A stretch of DNA of 64,000 nt from Nocardia vulneris (GTDB taxonomy: Bacteria > Actinomycetota > Actinomycetes > Mycobacteriales > Mycobacteriaceae): positions 186,001-250,000 of the forward strand of contig NZ_BDCI01000008.1 of NCBI RefSeq assembly GCF_001613425.1, read 5' to 3'. A program made the translations under genes and the position numbers. This document shows positions 1 through 8,799 of the stretch, in pieces (position 1 is the first letter of the stretch; each line of letters opens with the position of its first letter). Under the pieces are notes generated by a model. The model made no database searches. It had not been told where the DNA came from and saw only the letters and a list, made by a program, of their open reading frames with translations.

Positions 1-563
1 ATCGAGCGGCGGCCGTTGCGGTGCTGCGAGCCGTGCACGACGGCGAAGCGGGTGAAATCGTCGCTGTGGATATGCGTTTCACGTTCCCGGAATGGCCGCG
101 CGCCTTCCAGCGCGATGCCCGCTGGGTCGCGGGTCGCGAACAGGGCGGACTACTGCGCGAGGTCGGTTCGCACTTTCTTTTCCTGACCGACCGGCTGCTG
201 GGTCCGCTGACGCCGGCGCATACCCGAATCGCCTACGGCGCGGACGCCGAACTCAGCGCGCACGGGCTGTACACCGCGGGTGCGGTTCCGGTCACGATCA
301 CCGGATTGGTCGCGGCCGCGCCGGAAACGTACGAGTGGATCCTGTACGGCACCAAGCGTTCTTATCGACTCACGGACTGGTCCCGCCTCGAGGTCAGCAC
401 CGGCACCGCTTGGCAGGAGCACCCGCTCGACGGCGCACGCGGCACCGAGCACACGCGGCTGACCGCGTTCGCCGCCGCCATCCGCGGCGAAGCCTCGACC
501 CTCGCAGACTTCGCGGCGGGACTGCGCGTGCAGGAGGCGGTGGAGCACTTCCATCGGACTTGA
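1..563 (+). CDS. Gfo/Idh/MocA-type oxidoreductase, C-terminal part (5' end outside window)
   Basis: The reading frame is open to the left edge, so only about the last 187 residues are seen and the NAD(P)-binding Rossmann half is missing. The visible part fits the C-terminal alpha/beta domain of this family. It has a Gly-Gly-x-Leu-x-x-x-Gly-Ser-His stretch where the family has its substrate-binding His region, and it ends in the helix typical of the family (LADFAAGLRVQEAVE). The substrate cannot be told from this fragment. The gene converges on the mycothiol-isomerase-type gene at 644-1375, with a long hairpin in the gap. Confidence 0.75.
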   Translation, partial: RAAAVAVLRAVHDGEAGEIVAVDMRFTFPEWPRAFQRDARWVAGREQGGLLREVGSHFLFLTDRLLGPLTPAHTRIAYGADAELSAHGLYTAGAVPVTITGLVAAAPETYEWILYGTKRSYRLTDWSRLEVSTGTAWQEHPLDGARGTEHTRLTAFAAAIRGEASTLADFAAGLRVQEAVEHFHRT

Positions 564-569
564 TCACAA

Positions 570-630
570 GATCACCAGGTAATGGTGGCGGCATCGGTCG
601 AGAGGCCGCCGCCACCATTACCTGGTGATC
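570..630. repeat. Long hairpin, copy 1 of a three-member family
   Basis: The arms at 570-592 and 608-630 form a perfect 23-bp stem around a 15-nt loop. It lies between two convergent stop codons, so it could end transcription from both sides. The same stem and a near-identical loop recur at about 44966-45028, and a sequence-divergent but equally paired version at about 4713-4779. There is no T-tract after the stem. Confidence 0.85.
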
Positions 631-643
631 GCTTGTCCAGCAG

Positions 644-1375
644 CTACTTCCAGTCCGGCAGGGGCGGCAGTTCGCCGGAGAGATCGGCGCCGGGGGAGCG
701 GCCGAGCAGCCAGGCGGCCAGTGCGGCGGCGGTGCCGGTGATGGTGCTCGACGGAGTGGCGGTGCCGACCAAGCCGACGAAGTCGGTGTCGGTGGAGCGG
801 ATCTCGAAGGTGGGCGTGGGGGTGGTCGCCGCGGCGGTGATCCGGTTCATGTCGACCGTGGCCTGCGCCAGAATGCGCGCGACGAACGAGGCGGGCCAAT
901 CGGCGGGCGAGAACCCGGCATCGAGGTCGACGTGGTGAATCTCCACCTCTTGCAGGCGCATCCAGCGCACCTCGGTCGCCGGAATCGGACGGCCCTGCCG
1001 GGTACGGACTTCGGCGTGCCAGGCCGCATCGGTCAGTGAATTCGCCACCGCCGCCCAGCGTTTCGCCGCGGCCTCGTTGTCGGCGAGCTGCGCGTCCAAC
1101 GGTCGCGGCGCCCCGGCCTCGATATCGAAGTCGCGTAGGAACATGCTGGCGTACTGCGGGATCTCCACCCCGGTGTGCGCCCACAGCAGCAGGTTGAGCA
1201 CGCTGTCGGCATTGCGCGCGAGATGGGCGAGTACATGGCCGCGGGTCCAGCCCGGCAGCAGCGACGGGCCGGTCAGGTCGTCGTCGCTCAGCTTGCGGAT
1301 GGTGTCGAGGAGACGGTCGGTCGCCTCGGCGAGTACGTCGAGTGAAACTGGGGATTGCTCAGCGTCGCTGGTCAC
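644..1375 (-). CDS. Maleylpyruvate isomerase family mycothiol-dependent enzyme
   Basis: The 243-residue protein has the DinB-like four-helix fold of mycothiol-dependent isomerases. The expected metal ligands are visible: H47 and H51 in the PGWTRGHVLAHLARN segment, then E143/E145 and H147/H148 in LQEVEIHHVD. The spacing matches the Zn site of the characterised maleylpyruvate isomerase. Members use mycothiol, the actinobacterial thiol, as cofactor for isomerisation or conjugation. The true substrate here is unknown. It starts at an ATG and stands alone, convergent with the gene at 1-563. Confidence 0.85.
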   Translation of the reverse strand: MTSDAEQSPVSLDVLAEATDRLLDTIRKLSDDDLTGPSLLPGWTRGHVLAHLARNADSVLNLLLWAHTGVEIPQYASMFLRDFDIEAGAPRPLDAQLADNEAAAKRWAAVANSLTDAAWHAEVRTRQGRPIPATEVRWMRLQEVEIHHVDLDAGFSPADWPASFVARILAQATVDMNRITAAATTPTPTFEIRSTDTDFVGLVGTATPSSTITGTAAALAAWLLGRSPGADLSGELPPLPDWK

Positions 1376-1437
1376 AGTTGCGACCCTAGCGACCGTGCTC
1401 GCGGACCGCCGAAAAATGATGGCGGGCGGCCGCCCGG

Positions 1438-1830
1438 CTACCCGCCGATGATCGCGTCCGCTTCGATCTCGACCAGCAGTGCGGGCGTGATCAGCGCGCT
1501 GATCTCGTACATCGAGGTGGCGGGCCGGATCTCGCCGAACACCTCGGCGTGCACCTTGCCGACCTCGGCCCAGCGGGAGATATCGGTGACGAAGATGCGG
1601 GTGCGCACCACATCGGACAGGCTCGCCCCGGCCTCGGTGAGGGCGGCGGCGATACGGCGCAGCACCTCGCGCGTCTGTTCGCCGATATCGTCACCGCCGA
1701 CCGCGGTGCCGCCGGTGACCGAGGCGGTGGTGCCGCTCACCGCGACTGTGTTGCCTACCCGGACGGCGCGGCTGTAGCCGACGCGATCTTCGAATTCAGA
1801 GCCGGAGGCGATGTTCACGCGAGCAGTCAT
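1438..1830 (-). CDS. RidA family reactive intermediate/imine deaminase
   Basis: The 130-residue protein is of normal RidA length. It has the YjgF-type core and the conserved RPATSMYEI segment near residue 102, whose Arg binds the substrate carboxylate in active members. RidA proteins hydrolyse reactive enamines/imines made by PLP enzymes and act as cytosolic trimers. The ATG at 1828-1830 is chosen because the family alignment begins there; a longer open frame upstream reads antisense through the next gene. A monocistronic unit is likely. Confidence 0.88.
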   Translation of the reverse strand: MTARVNIASGSEFEDRVGYSRAVRVGNTVAVSGTTASVTGGTAVGGDDIGEQTREVLRRIAAALTEAGASLSDVVRTRIFVTDISRWAEVGKVHAEVFGEIRPATSMYEISALITPALLVEIEADAIIGG

Positions 1831-1957
1831 GGCGACAGCATCGCACGGTGCGATCGGCACGGTCATCGCCTTTTTCGGGGTTAGCCGAGCGGAAACCGGC
1901 ACCGAGTTGTCACCCGCGCGTCGTCCAGATTTCGGATCGGCGCGGTAGGCATTCCGG

Positions 1958-3529
1958 GTGAAAGATCGATCTCGTCCTCGCATCACCGCCGTTGCCGTCC
2001 TCTGTGCCGGTGTACTGGCCGCAAGCTGCTCCAGTTCCGACAGCGGGGTGGATTTCACCGCGACCGCCGGGCAGCCGCTGGTGATCTCGCTGGATGACCT
2101 GCTCGCCAAGACGGGCGGCAGTGCCGCGGTCGGACTCGCCGACCCGGCGCACGGCACACTGAGTCGTCGCGTCGACGGTGCGCTCGTGTACACGCCGAAC
2201 CCCGGCTTCACCGGTGCCGACACCTTCGAGGTGACCACCACCGACGCGGTTCGCCTGTACACCACCGACATTCCGGCGCTCGGCGAATTCGGCGGAACGA
2301 CGGTGCAGGGCAGCGGCTTCGGCTCGGCGTGGACGCCGGTGCCGGGCAGCACGGACGAGTTCTACGGGCTGACCGACCGCGGGCCGAACGTGGACGGTCC
2401 CGGCAAGAACGAGAAGCTCTCGCCGACACCGGCTTTCGTGCCGAAGATCGGCCGATTCACGTTGGTGGGCACCCGCGCGGTGCTGCAATCCACGATCGAG
2501 CTGCGCACCAAGGCCGGTGTCCCGTTCAATGGCCAGGTCGATGTGGCCGCGAGCACCGGCGAGACGATCAAGGATCTCGCCGGAAACGTCTTGCCGCCCA
2601 CCGATCACGGCCTCGATCCGGAGGGTCTGGTCGCACTGCCCGACGGCACCTTCTGGGTGTCCGACGAATACGGTCCGTTCCTGGTGCATTTCGATGCGAA
2701 GGGGGCCGAGATCGAACGCCTCGCCCCGGGTTCCGGTCTGCCCAAGGAGCTTTCGCTGCGCACGCCGAACCAGGGCATGGAGGGTCTGACGGTCACCCCT
2801 GACGGCAGCACCCTTGTCGGCCTGATGCAGAGCGCGCTCAACACTCCCGGCCTCAGCGGCTCCGCGAAGGAGATTCCGCTGACCCGCATCGTCACCGTCG
2901 ATCTGAAGACGAAGGCGCTGAAGGAATTCGTGGTCCCGCTGGAGAACCCGAAGAGCACCAAGGTCGCCGACTCGGAGATCACCGCGCTCAGTGCCACCAC
3001 GTTCCTGATCGATGAGCGGGACGGGAATCTGGCGCCGAAGGGCGACAAGAAGCTGTGGACGGTGGACATCGCGGCCGCGACCGATATCGGTCCCGACGCG
3101 AAAGTTCCTGGTGCGCAGTATGACCCGGAGCGCGGGCTGCAGGTCGACGGCAAGTCGCCGGAGGCGCTGGTCGGTTCGGTCACCACCGCGGAGGGCGTCG
3201 CCGCGCTCACCAAGGCCGGGATCACCCCGGCGGCCAAGCCGAAGAATCTCGATCTCGGCGCCCTGGTGAAAGAACTCGACGCGAACGGAAAGTTCTTCGG
3301 CCACGACAAGATCGAGGGCGTCGCCACCACGGACGGCGGCAAGACGCTCTACATCGCCAATGACAGCGACTTCGGTCTGGCCGCGAGCACCGGCGAGCAG
3401 CCGCCCTTCGGGCTGAAGCCGAAGACGCTGCCGAACGGCGTGCAGGACAGCGGGGAGATCCTCTTCGTCGACACCACCAAGTTGCCGGCGAAGACCGACA
3501 GCCACACGATCAAGCTGACGGTGAAGTAA
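1958..3529 (+). CDS. Secreted lipoprotein with esterase-like phytase domain
   Basis: Residues 1-24 form a lipoprotein signal peptide ending in an LAASC lipobox, so the mature protein should be lipid-anchored outside the membrane. Residues about 30-90 resemble a bacterial Ig/cadherin-like module (GALVYTPNPGFTGADTFEV). The remainder (about 95-520) matches the esterase-like activity of phytase family, a beta-propeller with several Asp/Glu-rich loops (GLTDRGPN, DPEGL, NQGMEGL, DKIEGVATTDGG). A phosphate-ester substrate is likely but unproven. The GTG start gives the complete signal peptide. Its stop overlaps the convergent DUF998 gene by 20 bp. Confidence 0.82.
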   Translation: MKDRSRPRITAVAVLCAGVLAASCSSSDSGVDFTATAGQPLVISLDDLLAKTGGSAAVGLADPAHGTLSRRVDGALVYTPNPGFTGADTFEVTTTDAVRLYTTDIPALGEFGGTTVQGSGFGSAWTPVPGSTDEFYGLTDRGPNVDGPGKNEKLSPTPAFVPKIGRFTLVGTRAVLQSTIELRTKAGVPFNGQVDVAASTGETIKDLAGNVLPPTDHGLDPEGLVALPDGTFWVSDEYGPFLVHFDAKGAEIERLAPGSGLPKELSLRTPNQGMEGLTVTPDGSTLVGLMQSALNTPGLSGSAKEIPLTRIVTVDLKTKALKEFVVPLENPKSTKVADSEITALSATTFLIDERDGNLAPKGDKKLWTVDIAAATDIGPDAKVPGAQYDPERGLQVDGKSPEALVGSVTTAEGVAALTKAGITPAAKPKNLDLGALVKELDANGKFFGHDKIEGVATTDGGKTLYIANDSDFGLAASTGEQPPFGLKPKTLPNGVQDSGEILFVDTTKLPAKTDSHTIKLTVK

Positions 3530-4238
3530 CTTCGTCGGGGTCCGGGTCGGTCCATTCCCGGCCTTCCAAGATCACCGCGGCGGCCAGCGTGATCAGCCAC
3601 AGTGACATCGAGCTGACCTGGATGCGCTGGGCGATGCCCAAGGCATAGTTGCCGGGCAAGTTGTCGGCTACCAGCATCCACACGGTGGCCGCCGACCCGA
3701 GCACGAGAACCACGAGGCCGAACTCGCGCAGGATCCGCCAGCGGTGGTAGCGGAAAGCGGCCAAGCTGAACGCGAAGGTCGCGACCGCGATCGACGTCAC
3801 CGCGATGGTGCTGGACAGCGCGTGCGGCTGGTGCAACTGCGGGAACAACTCGCTGCCGCCCCCGCCGCACGTGGTGTCGCCCTTCGCGCAATCGCGCAAG
3901 GGCAACAGCACATCGGCAATGGTGGCGGCGCCGAAACAGAACAGGGCGACCCAGCCCACGGTGGTGAGCCGGCGACGCGGGAACAGCAGGAGACCGCCGA
4001 TCGCGGCGGGAATCAGCAGTGCGCCGACGATCTTGTCGGCGGTCGCGAACACCTGCCGGTAGGGCTTGCCTTCGGCGTCCAGTTCGCTGAGGAACGAGTT
4101 GACCGGGTCGATATCGAGCTTCAGGAAGAACTCGAGCACCCAGGACGAATAACAGAGCCCCGCGATCAGGATGGCCGCCGCGATCACCAAGGACGCCACC
4201 CGCACGCGCCGTTCGGCGATCTTCCGGCTACCAGTCAC
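3510..4238 (-). CDS. DUF998 family integral membrane protein
   Basis: The 242-residue protein has about six hydrophobic segments. It also has the family's hallmark 'N-S-F-L-S-E-L' region after the first helix and the FPQLHQPHALSST segment before helix 4. The function of DUF998 is unknown. The GTG at 4236-4238 is preferred because GGAGAA lies 8 nt upstream and the first membrane helix starts soon after. A Cys pair (DCAKGDTTC) sits in an external loop. It is convergent with and overlaps the phytase-like lipoprotein gene. Confidence 0.8.
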   Translation of the reverse strand: MTGSRKIAERRVRVASLVIAAAILIAGLCYSSWVLEFFLKLDIDPVNSFLSELDAEGKPYRQVFATADKIVGALLIPAAIGGLLLFPRRRLTTVGWVALFCFGAATIADVLLPLRDCAKGDTTCGGGGSELFPQLHQPHALSSTIAVTSIAVATFAFSLAAFRYHRWRILREFGLVVLVLGSAATVWMLVADNLPGNYALGIAQRIQVSSMSLWLITLAAAVILEGREWTDPDPDEVTSPSA

Positions 4239-4385
4239 GGAACCATTCTCCTGCCTGCCGCTGGACCGATGACCAACGGTAGGCCAGCGTGTCTCGGCTG
4301 TCACACGGCATTGCCAAGCGATACACAGGCTCTTGTCAGGTTCGGTGGCCACCCTGGGCAGGGAAGCGTTCCCAAGGAGGTTCCC

Positions 4386-4499
4386 ATGATCGGCTACGCA
4401 ACAGCCGCCGCCGCCCTCGCGGTGATGTCCGTAATGGTGGCGTCGAGCTACGTGGCCGCCCACGCGCCCCGCACCCTCGTCCGAGTCCGCAACCGCTGA
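4386..4499 (+). CDS. Very small membrane protein (37 aa)
   Basis: A perfect AAGGAGG lies 6 nt before the ATG, one of the strongest ribosome sites in the window. The product is one hydrophobic helix (about residues 5-24) followed by a basic tail. It faces away from the DUF998 gene across a 147-nt promoter region. No family is recognised. The strong start signal and membrane-helix composition argue for a real small protein. Confidence 0.55.
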   Translation: MIGYATAAAALAVMSVMVASSYVAAHAPRTLVRVRNR

Positions 4500-4712
4500 C
4501 CCCCAGGGCCTGGCTCGGCCTGTCGGCAACCCTCGCTCACCCCGCCGCGCCCGTCCTCGGCGGCCCGCCGCGTCGCTTGCCGACTCGCCGCTACGCCGGG
4601 TGACGGTCTGCCGGTGAGTAGACCGTCACGATTCGCCGCTGCGCCCAGTGACGGCCTACCGCCGTGCCGCTCGACGGCCCGTTACCGCGCGTATGCCGGG
4701 TTGCTGAGCGAC

Positions 4713-4779
4713 CAAGATCAGGGGGAACTGGTGGCGGCATCGCCCAAGAAGCCACCGCCACCAGTTCCCCCTGATCTTG
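4713..4779. repeat. Long hairpin, copy 2 of a three-member family
   Basis: The arms 4713-4737 and 4755-4779 pair over 25 bp. Against copy 1, the left arm differs at five positions inside the shared 23-nt core, and each change is matched on the right arm, so pairing is kept. The loop (ATCGCCCAAGAAGCC) is close to those of the other copies. It follows the small membrane protein gene and lies between convergent units. Confidence 0.85.
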
Positions 4780-4847
4780 AAGGGTCCTGGAGCTACGGTG
4801 CTGCGCTTCGCGCCCGTCACCCTCGACCAGCACCAGGGTTAGCATCC

Positions 4848-4885
4848 GTGGCCTTGTGGCCTTGTGGCCTTGTGGCCTTGTGGCC
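4848..4885. repeat. Octanucleotide tandem repeat (GTGGCCTT)
   Basis: GTGGCCTT is repeated four times exactly, plus a partial fifth unit GTGGCC. It is intergenic, about 105 bp beyond the vsr stop codon. Such a perfect short tandem array is prone to slippage and copy-number change. Confidence 0.9.
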
Positions 4886-4990
4886 CAGCGATTCCGGCGG
4901 CCAGCGATTGCCGCGAACGCACGGCCTCGTGTACTCGACCCGCCAGGATTCGGCGTACGGCGTCCTCCGTTGGACGGTGTGTCGCGGTGT

Positions 4991-5923
4991 TCAGCTGCGC
5001 AGGGCCGCTTGGACGCGGTCCGCTGCGGCGACTGCGTCCTCGTGTTCCCACACGCGGATGACCTGCCAGCCCGCCTCGGTCAGCGCCGCGTCCGTGGCGC
5101 GATCGCGCGCCACGTTCCCGGCCAGTTTCGCGGCCCACCACTCGCCGTTGTTGCGGGGATCGGTGGCGTGCTGCGGACACCGATGCCAGAAACAGCCGTC
5201 GACGTAGACCGCGACGCGTAGCCGGGGAAACACCAGGTCGGCTCGCCGCCGCTGCCCGCGGATCGGTGCCCGATCGACGAAGTACCGCAGCCCCCGCCGA
5301 TGTAATTCCTTGCGCAAAGCCAACTCCGGCTTGGTCCCACTCCGCCGCTGCCGCGCCATCCGCGCACTGGTCGCCGCATCCGTAACCGGACGCCCCCGAC
5401 CCTCCGCGCGCACTGTTTCGCTCCCCGCGCGCGTGTCAGTCGGCGATTCCTCGCGCGGCGCGCGATTTCCCGCGCGGGGCGGTTCGTTGTCCGCGTGGAC
5501 GTCGGTCGGCGTCCGCATGTGCGGCTCGCCGTTCTCTGCGCGTGCCGTTTCGCTCCCCGCGCGGTTGGCGGGTGATCGCGTGGGTGGCGCGTTCTCTTTG
5601 ACGTCGTCCTGGCTGTCCGCGTGGGTGGACGCCGTCGCTCGTTTTCGTGGTTCGCGCCCCTCCGCGCGCACCAATTCGCTCCCCGCGCGCGTGTCAGTCG
5701 GCGAGTCCCCGCGCGGCGTGCGATTTCCCGCGCGCGGCGGTTCGTTGTCTGCCGCAGAGGTAGCACGCGCGTGTTTCGCACCGCTCCCGCTGTCGGTATG
5801 CGCGGCGGTCCTTTCTTGTTCGCGTGGTTCGCCGTGCTCCGCGGGCTTGGGGGTGACGCCTGTGGGTGAATCGTCCGGCGGGGGAGTGCTCGGTGTGCGC
5901 CTGTCTGCCGGATCCGGGCTCAT
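4991..5923 (-). CDS. vsr: Vsr-type very short patch repair endonuclease with long disordered N-terminus
   Basis: The C-terminal 130 residues are a full Vsr domain: MARQRRSGTKPELALRKEL, then an Asp in RRADLVFP, VYVDGCFWHRCPQH and the terminal RVWEHED segment. Vsr nicks DNA 5' of T:G mismatches left by deamination of 5-methylcytosine. The ATG at 5921-5923 overlaps the methylase stop (ATGA), so translation is coupled. This start adds about 180 residues of low-complexity, Arg/Glu/Pro-rich sequence with internal repeats (for example RAGSE.VRAEGR and DNEPPRAGNR). Typical Vsr is about 130-150 residues, so the extension is odd; a start just before the Vsr domain is possible. Confidence 0.85.
   Translation of the reverse strand: MSPDPADRRTPSTPPPDDSPTGVTPKPAEHGEPREQERTAAHTDSGSGAKHARATSAADNEPPRAGNRTPRGDSPTDTRAGSELVRAEGREPRKRATASTHADSQDDVKENAPPTRSPANRAGSETARAENGEPHMRTPTDVHADNEPPRAGNRAPREESPTDTRAGSETVRAEGRGRPVTDAATSARMARQRRSGTKPELALRKELHRRGLRYFVDRAPIRGQRRRADLVFPRLRVAVYVDGCFWHRCPQHATDPRNNGEWWAAKLAGNVARDRATDAALTEAGWQVIRVWEHEDAVAAADRVQAALRS
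5426..5755. repeat. Imperfect direct repeats encoding the disordered Vsr N-terminus
   Basis: About 70-bp segments starting near 5426 and 5684 are strongly alike (both contain CGCGCGTGTCAGTCGGCGA and later GCGGTTCGTTGTC), with shorter related pieces between. They lie inside the vsr frame and account for the repeated peptide pattern, so the extension grew by duplication. Confidence 0.75.
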
Positions 5924-7068
5924 GCGGCCCAGCCGCCCATGCGGTGGAGGTGGCTTTCTACGTCGTCGAGAAAGCCTGGGGGGAAGCGGAGGCTGCCCAT
6001 GGTGGTGCGGCGGAGGAAGCCGGCGGTGGCGCGGGCGGACAGCAGGCGGGAGTCGGTGAGGTAGTTCCGCAGGTCCTCGTAGGGTTCGTGCACCGGCCAG
6101 GTGGAGACCGGCACGCGGTAGGCGACGCCGTTGTGTCCCCAGGCTGCGGCGGGCCACGGTGTTCCGGGTGGTAGCGGCTGATCGCCCGGGATGGGGTCCA
6201 GCGGTGCGCTGAGCCGCGTGCCCACCCAGCCGGCCATCCGGACGCTCACCGCGTTGCCCACCAGCTTCCACCGATGTCCTTTGCGCACCCCGGGCACGTC
6301 CGCGGCGGGCGCGGTCCAGTCGGGGTCGAAGCCTTGCAGCCGTTCCACATCCACCAGCCCGGGCGTGACGATCTCGCCGGAGGGCAGGCGCACGGCGGGC
6401 GGGCTGGCGATCCCCAGTGCCGAGCCGCCCTTCAGCGTCGGTACCGCGTTCACCGCCCAGCCCAGGCCACGTACGCCTTCGGTCCAGTAGAAGCCGCACG
6501 GGTCGTGGTCGGCGTCGCCGACGATGCGCGGCCCGGCGTCGTCGCCGAACAGCACCCCGCGCGGGTCCTCGGTGCGCGAGGCGAGCATCAGCACCCGCTG
6601 ACGCCGCTGTGGCAGGCCGAACGCGCGCGCGTCCACCACCCGGTAGGCCCAGGTGTAACCGAGCTCCTCCAACGCCGTCGTGATGTGCCGCATCGCCGCG
6701 CCCCGGCCGAGTTGCAGCATGAACGGCACGTTCTCGATCAACAGCCAGCGCGGCCCGCGTTTGCGCCGCACCAACCGGAACACCTCGTCCACCAGGCCGG
6801 AGCGTTTCCCCGTGATACCCGCAGTCCGGCCGGCCTGGGACAGGTCCTGGCAGGGGAACCCGGCCGCGACCAGCTCGGTGCCCGCGGGGATCGCGCGCAG
6901 CGTGGTGATGTCGGAGTGCAGCGGCACGTCAGGGAATTGCGCGGCCAGTACACCTTGCGCGCCGGCGTCGACCTCGCACAGCAGCTCGGTCTGCCAGCCG
7001 TTGTGCCCGAGACCGAGCTCGAGCCCGCCGATCCCGGCGAACAGCCCGACCATCCGCGCGCCCGTCAC
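5920..7068 (-). CDS. DNA (cytosine-5-)-methyltransferase
   Basis: The 382-residue enzyme shows the C5-methylase motifs in order: motif I GLFAGIGGLELGL (SAM binding), motif IV GFPCQDLSQAG with catalytic C73, motif VI ENV, motif VIII QRRQR and motif X VGNAVSVRMAGWVG. It transfers a methyl group from SAM to C5 of cytosine. The target-recognition region (about 210-330) is not assignable by eye. The GTG start has GAAGGA upstream; an ATG five codons in is the alternative. It overlaps vsr by 4 nt and no restriction endonuclease is adjacent, so this looks like a solitary methylase with its mismatch-repair partner. Confidence 0.93.
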   Translation of the reverse strand: MTGARMVGLFAGIGGLELGLGHNGWQTELLCEVDAGAQGVLAAQFPDVPLHSDITTLRAIPAGTELVAAGFPCQDLSQAGRTAGITGKRSGLVDEVFRLVRRKRGPRWLLIENVPFMLQLGRGAAMRHITTALEELGYTWAYRVVDARAFGLPQRRQRVLMLASRTEDPRGVLFGDDAGPRIVGDADHDPCGFYWTEGVRGLGWAVNAVPTLKGGSALGIASPPAVRLPSGEIVTPGLVDVERLQGFDPDWTAPAADVPGVRKGHRWKLVGNAVSVRMAGWVGTRLSAPLDPIPGDQPLPPGTPWPAAAWGHNGVAYRVPVSTWPVHEPYEDLRNYLTDSRLLSARATAGFLRRTTMGSLRFPPGFLDDVESHLHRMGGWAA

Positions 7069-7445
7069 CGACCGTCCTTCCTCGCCTCAGTGGCCGGGTC
7101 GCGCCGACCTCGCGCCCCGTGCCCGGGGTAGCAGGTTACTCGAGTTGCCCGGCGCCGTCCGCGAACAACGCGATGACGGGCAGCGGACGGCACCGGTGGT
7201 GGTGCGCCTGGTACGGTCCGCGTGTCAGCAAGATGATCGGTCTGCTGCTCCTCGATAATGCTCATCGGCCGATCACGTGCGGCCCTGATGACAGGCTCGG
7301 CGGGCGTTTCTGCCTGCGTTCATGCGTGCTCCGCGCGGATGCCGCCCCGGTTTCTCCGGCGCGTCCGCGGACGAAATGCCATTGCTCCACCAGGTTTTCG
7401 GCTCGACAGATTTCTTAGTCGTCACGCTAGGGAAAGTGAGCGAAC
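7069..7445. other. Intergenic region between divergent dcm-type and ketosynthase genes
   Basis: About 377 bp that must carry both promoters. A 66-codon open frame on the minus strand (7065-7265) overlaps the methylase start by 4 nt, but its Arg/Pro-rich product looks like chance coding. GGGAAAG lies before the ketosynthase ATG. Nothing else is recognisable. Confidence 0.5.
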
Positions 7446-8693
7446 ATGCAGGTACCTTCGAAAAACAGGAGCTTTCCCAACGTGGTCGTCACCAGCCTGG
7501 CGGCCACCACGTCGATCGCCGGTGACGTCGATTCGACCTGGAAAGGCCTGCTCAACGGGGAGAGCGGCATCGATGTCCTGGAGGACACTTTCATCGACCA
7601 GTTCGAGCTGCCGGTGCGCATCGGCGGGCACCTGAAGGTCTCGCCCTCGGACTGCCTCACCCGTAACGAGGTGCGCAACCTGTCCTACGTGGAGCAGATG
7701 GCGACCGTGCTGTGCCGCGAGGTGTGGCGCAACGCGGGCAGCCCGGAGGTCGACAAGGACCGGCTCGGCGTGTCCATCGGTACCGGCATCGGCGGCAGCG
7801 AATACCTGGTCGGGGCCAGGGACCGGCTGGAACACGGTGGCTACCGCAAGGTTTCGCCGCTGACCATCCAGCGGATCATGCCGAACGGTTCGGCCGCCTG
7901 TGTCGGCGTGGAACTCGGGGCGCGGGCAGGTGTGGTGACTCCGGTGTCGGCGTGCTCCTCCGGCTCCGAGGCGATCGCGAACGCCTGGCAGATGATCGTC
8001 ATGGGTGACGCGGACATGGTGGTCACCGGTGGCGTCGAGGGTTCGATCCAGGCCGTGCCGATCGCGGCGTTCACCATGATGCGCGCGATGAGCACCCGCA
8101 ACGACGCCCCGAAGAACGCCTCGCGCCCGTTCGACAAGGACCGCGACGGGTTCGTCTTCGGTGAGGCCGGCGCGATGATGGTGATCGAGACCGAGGAGCA
8201 CGCGAAGGCACGCGGTGCGACGATCCACGCGCGCATCATGGGCGCGGGCATCACCTCCGATGCGTTCCATCTGGTCGCGCCCGAGCTCGAGGGCAAGGGT
8301 GCCGCGCGAGCGATGACCAAGGCGATCGAGAAGGCCGGGCTGTCCAAGCGCGACATCACGCATGTGAACGCGCACGCCACCGCGACTCCGATCGGCGACA
8401 CCGCCGAGGCGAAGGCCATCGCGGCCGCGGTCGGCGATCACACCTCGGTGTACGCGCCCAAGTCGGCCCTCGGACATTCGATCGGCGCGGTCGGCGCGCT
8501 CGAATCGGTGCTCACCGTGCTGTCCATTCGCGACGGGATCGTGCCGCCCACACTGAATTTGGACAATCAGGACCCGGAAATCGACCTCGACGTCGTCAAG
8601 GGCCAAGCCAGGACCGGGCGGATTGATTACGCCGTGAACAACTCCTTCGGTTTCGGAGGACACAACGTGGCGATCGCCTTCGGGCGGTACTGA
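7446..8693 (+). CDS. Beta-ketoacyl-ACP synthase, KasA/KasB type
   Basis: The 415-residue condensing enzyme of FAS-II aligns closely by eye with mycobacterial KasA from start to end. The catalytic triad is present at the expected places: C170 in [13 protein letters not shown]310 in [11 protein letters not shown] and H344 in [10 protein letters not shown]. It would elongate acyl-ACP with malonyl-ACP toward meromycolate-length chains. It is not in a fabD-acpM-kas operon here; the next gene, 106 bp on, is a FadD32-type ligase. The usual NAHGT motif reads NAHAT. A dedicated lipid role beside the ligase is an inference. Confidence 0.92.
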   Translation: MQVPSKNRSFPNVVVTSLAATTSIAGDVDSTWKGLLNGESGIDVLEDTFIDQFELPVRIGGHLKVSPSDCLTRNEVRNLSYVEQMATVLCREVWRNAGSPEVDKDRLGVSIGTGIGGSEYLVGARDRLEHGGYRKVSPLTIQRIMPNGSAACVGVELGARAGVVTPVSACSSGSEAIANAWQMIVMGDADMVVTGGVEGSIQAVPIAAFTMMRAMSTRNDAPKNASRPFDKDRDGFVFGEAGAMMVIETEEHAKARGATIHARIMGAGITSDAFHLVAPELEGKGAARAMTKAIEKAGLSKRDITHVNAHATATPIGDTAEAKAIAAAVGDHTSVYAPKSALGHSIGAVGALESVLTVLSIRDGIVPPTLNLDNQDPEIDLDVVKGQARTGRIDYAVNNSFGFGGHNVAIAFGRY

Positions 8694-8799
8694 GCGACGG
8701 AAGGCGGCGCACCTGCTAGCCTTCCCGACGCTTCGTTATCGACCTGTGTTCGGTGTAACTGCACGGCCTGAGTGCGTGCTTTGGCAAAAGGATAAGGCG

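Larger units (their letters stand above)
4500..4990. other. Non-coding stretch between convergent units
   Basis: The 491 bp hold no supported gene. They contain a long hairpin (4713-4779) and an 8-bp tandem repeat (4848-4885), listed separately. The rest shows nothing recognisable. Confidence 0.6.

Noticed and set aside
92..628. Long open frames overlapping the first oxidoreductase gene on both strands
   Set aside because: Arg/Gly/Pro-rich products typical of shadow frames in GC-rich genes; the Gfo/Idh/MocA frame explains the region.
570..630. Hairpin family as insertion-sequence ends or MITEs
   Set aside because: No target-site duplication or transposase is visible; compensatory changes in the stem fit a selected structure better than a decaying transposon.
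1910..3505. 531-codon open frame antisense to the phytase-like lipoprotein
   Set aside because: Composition is that of a complementary-strand shadow, without domain features; the sense frame has a lipoprotein signal and a recognised fold.
7065..7265. 66-codon minus-strand frame overlapping the methylase start by 4 nt
   Set aside because: The overlap is suggestive, but the product is Arg/Pro-rich without any pattern and no ribosome site is seen; kept only as a note.
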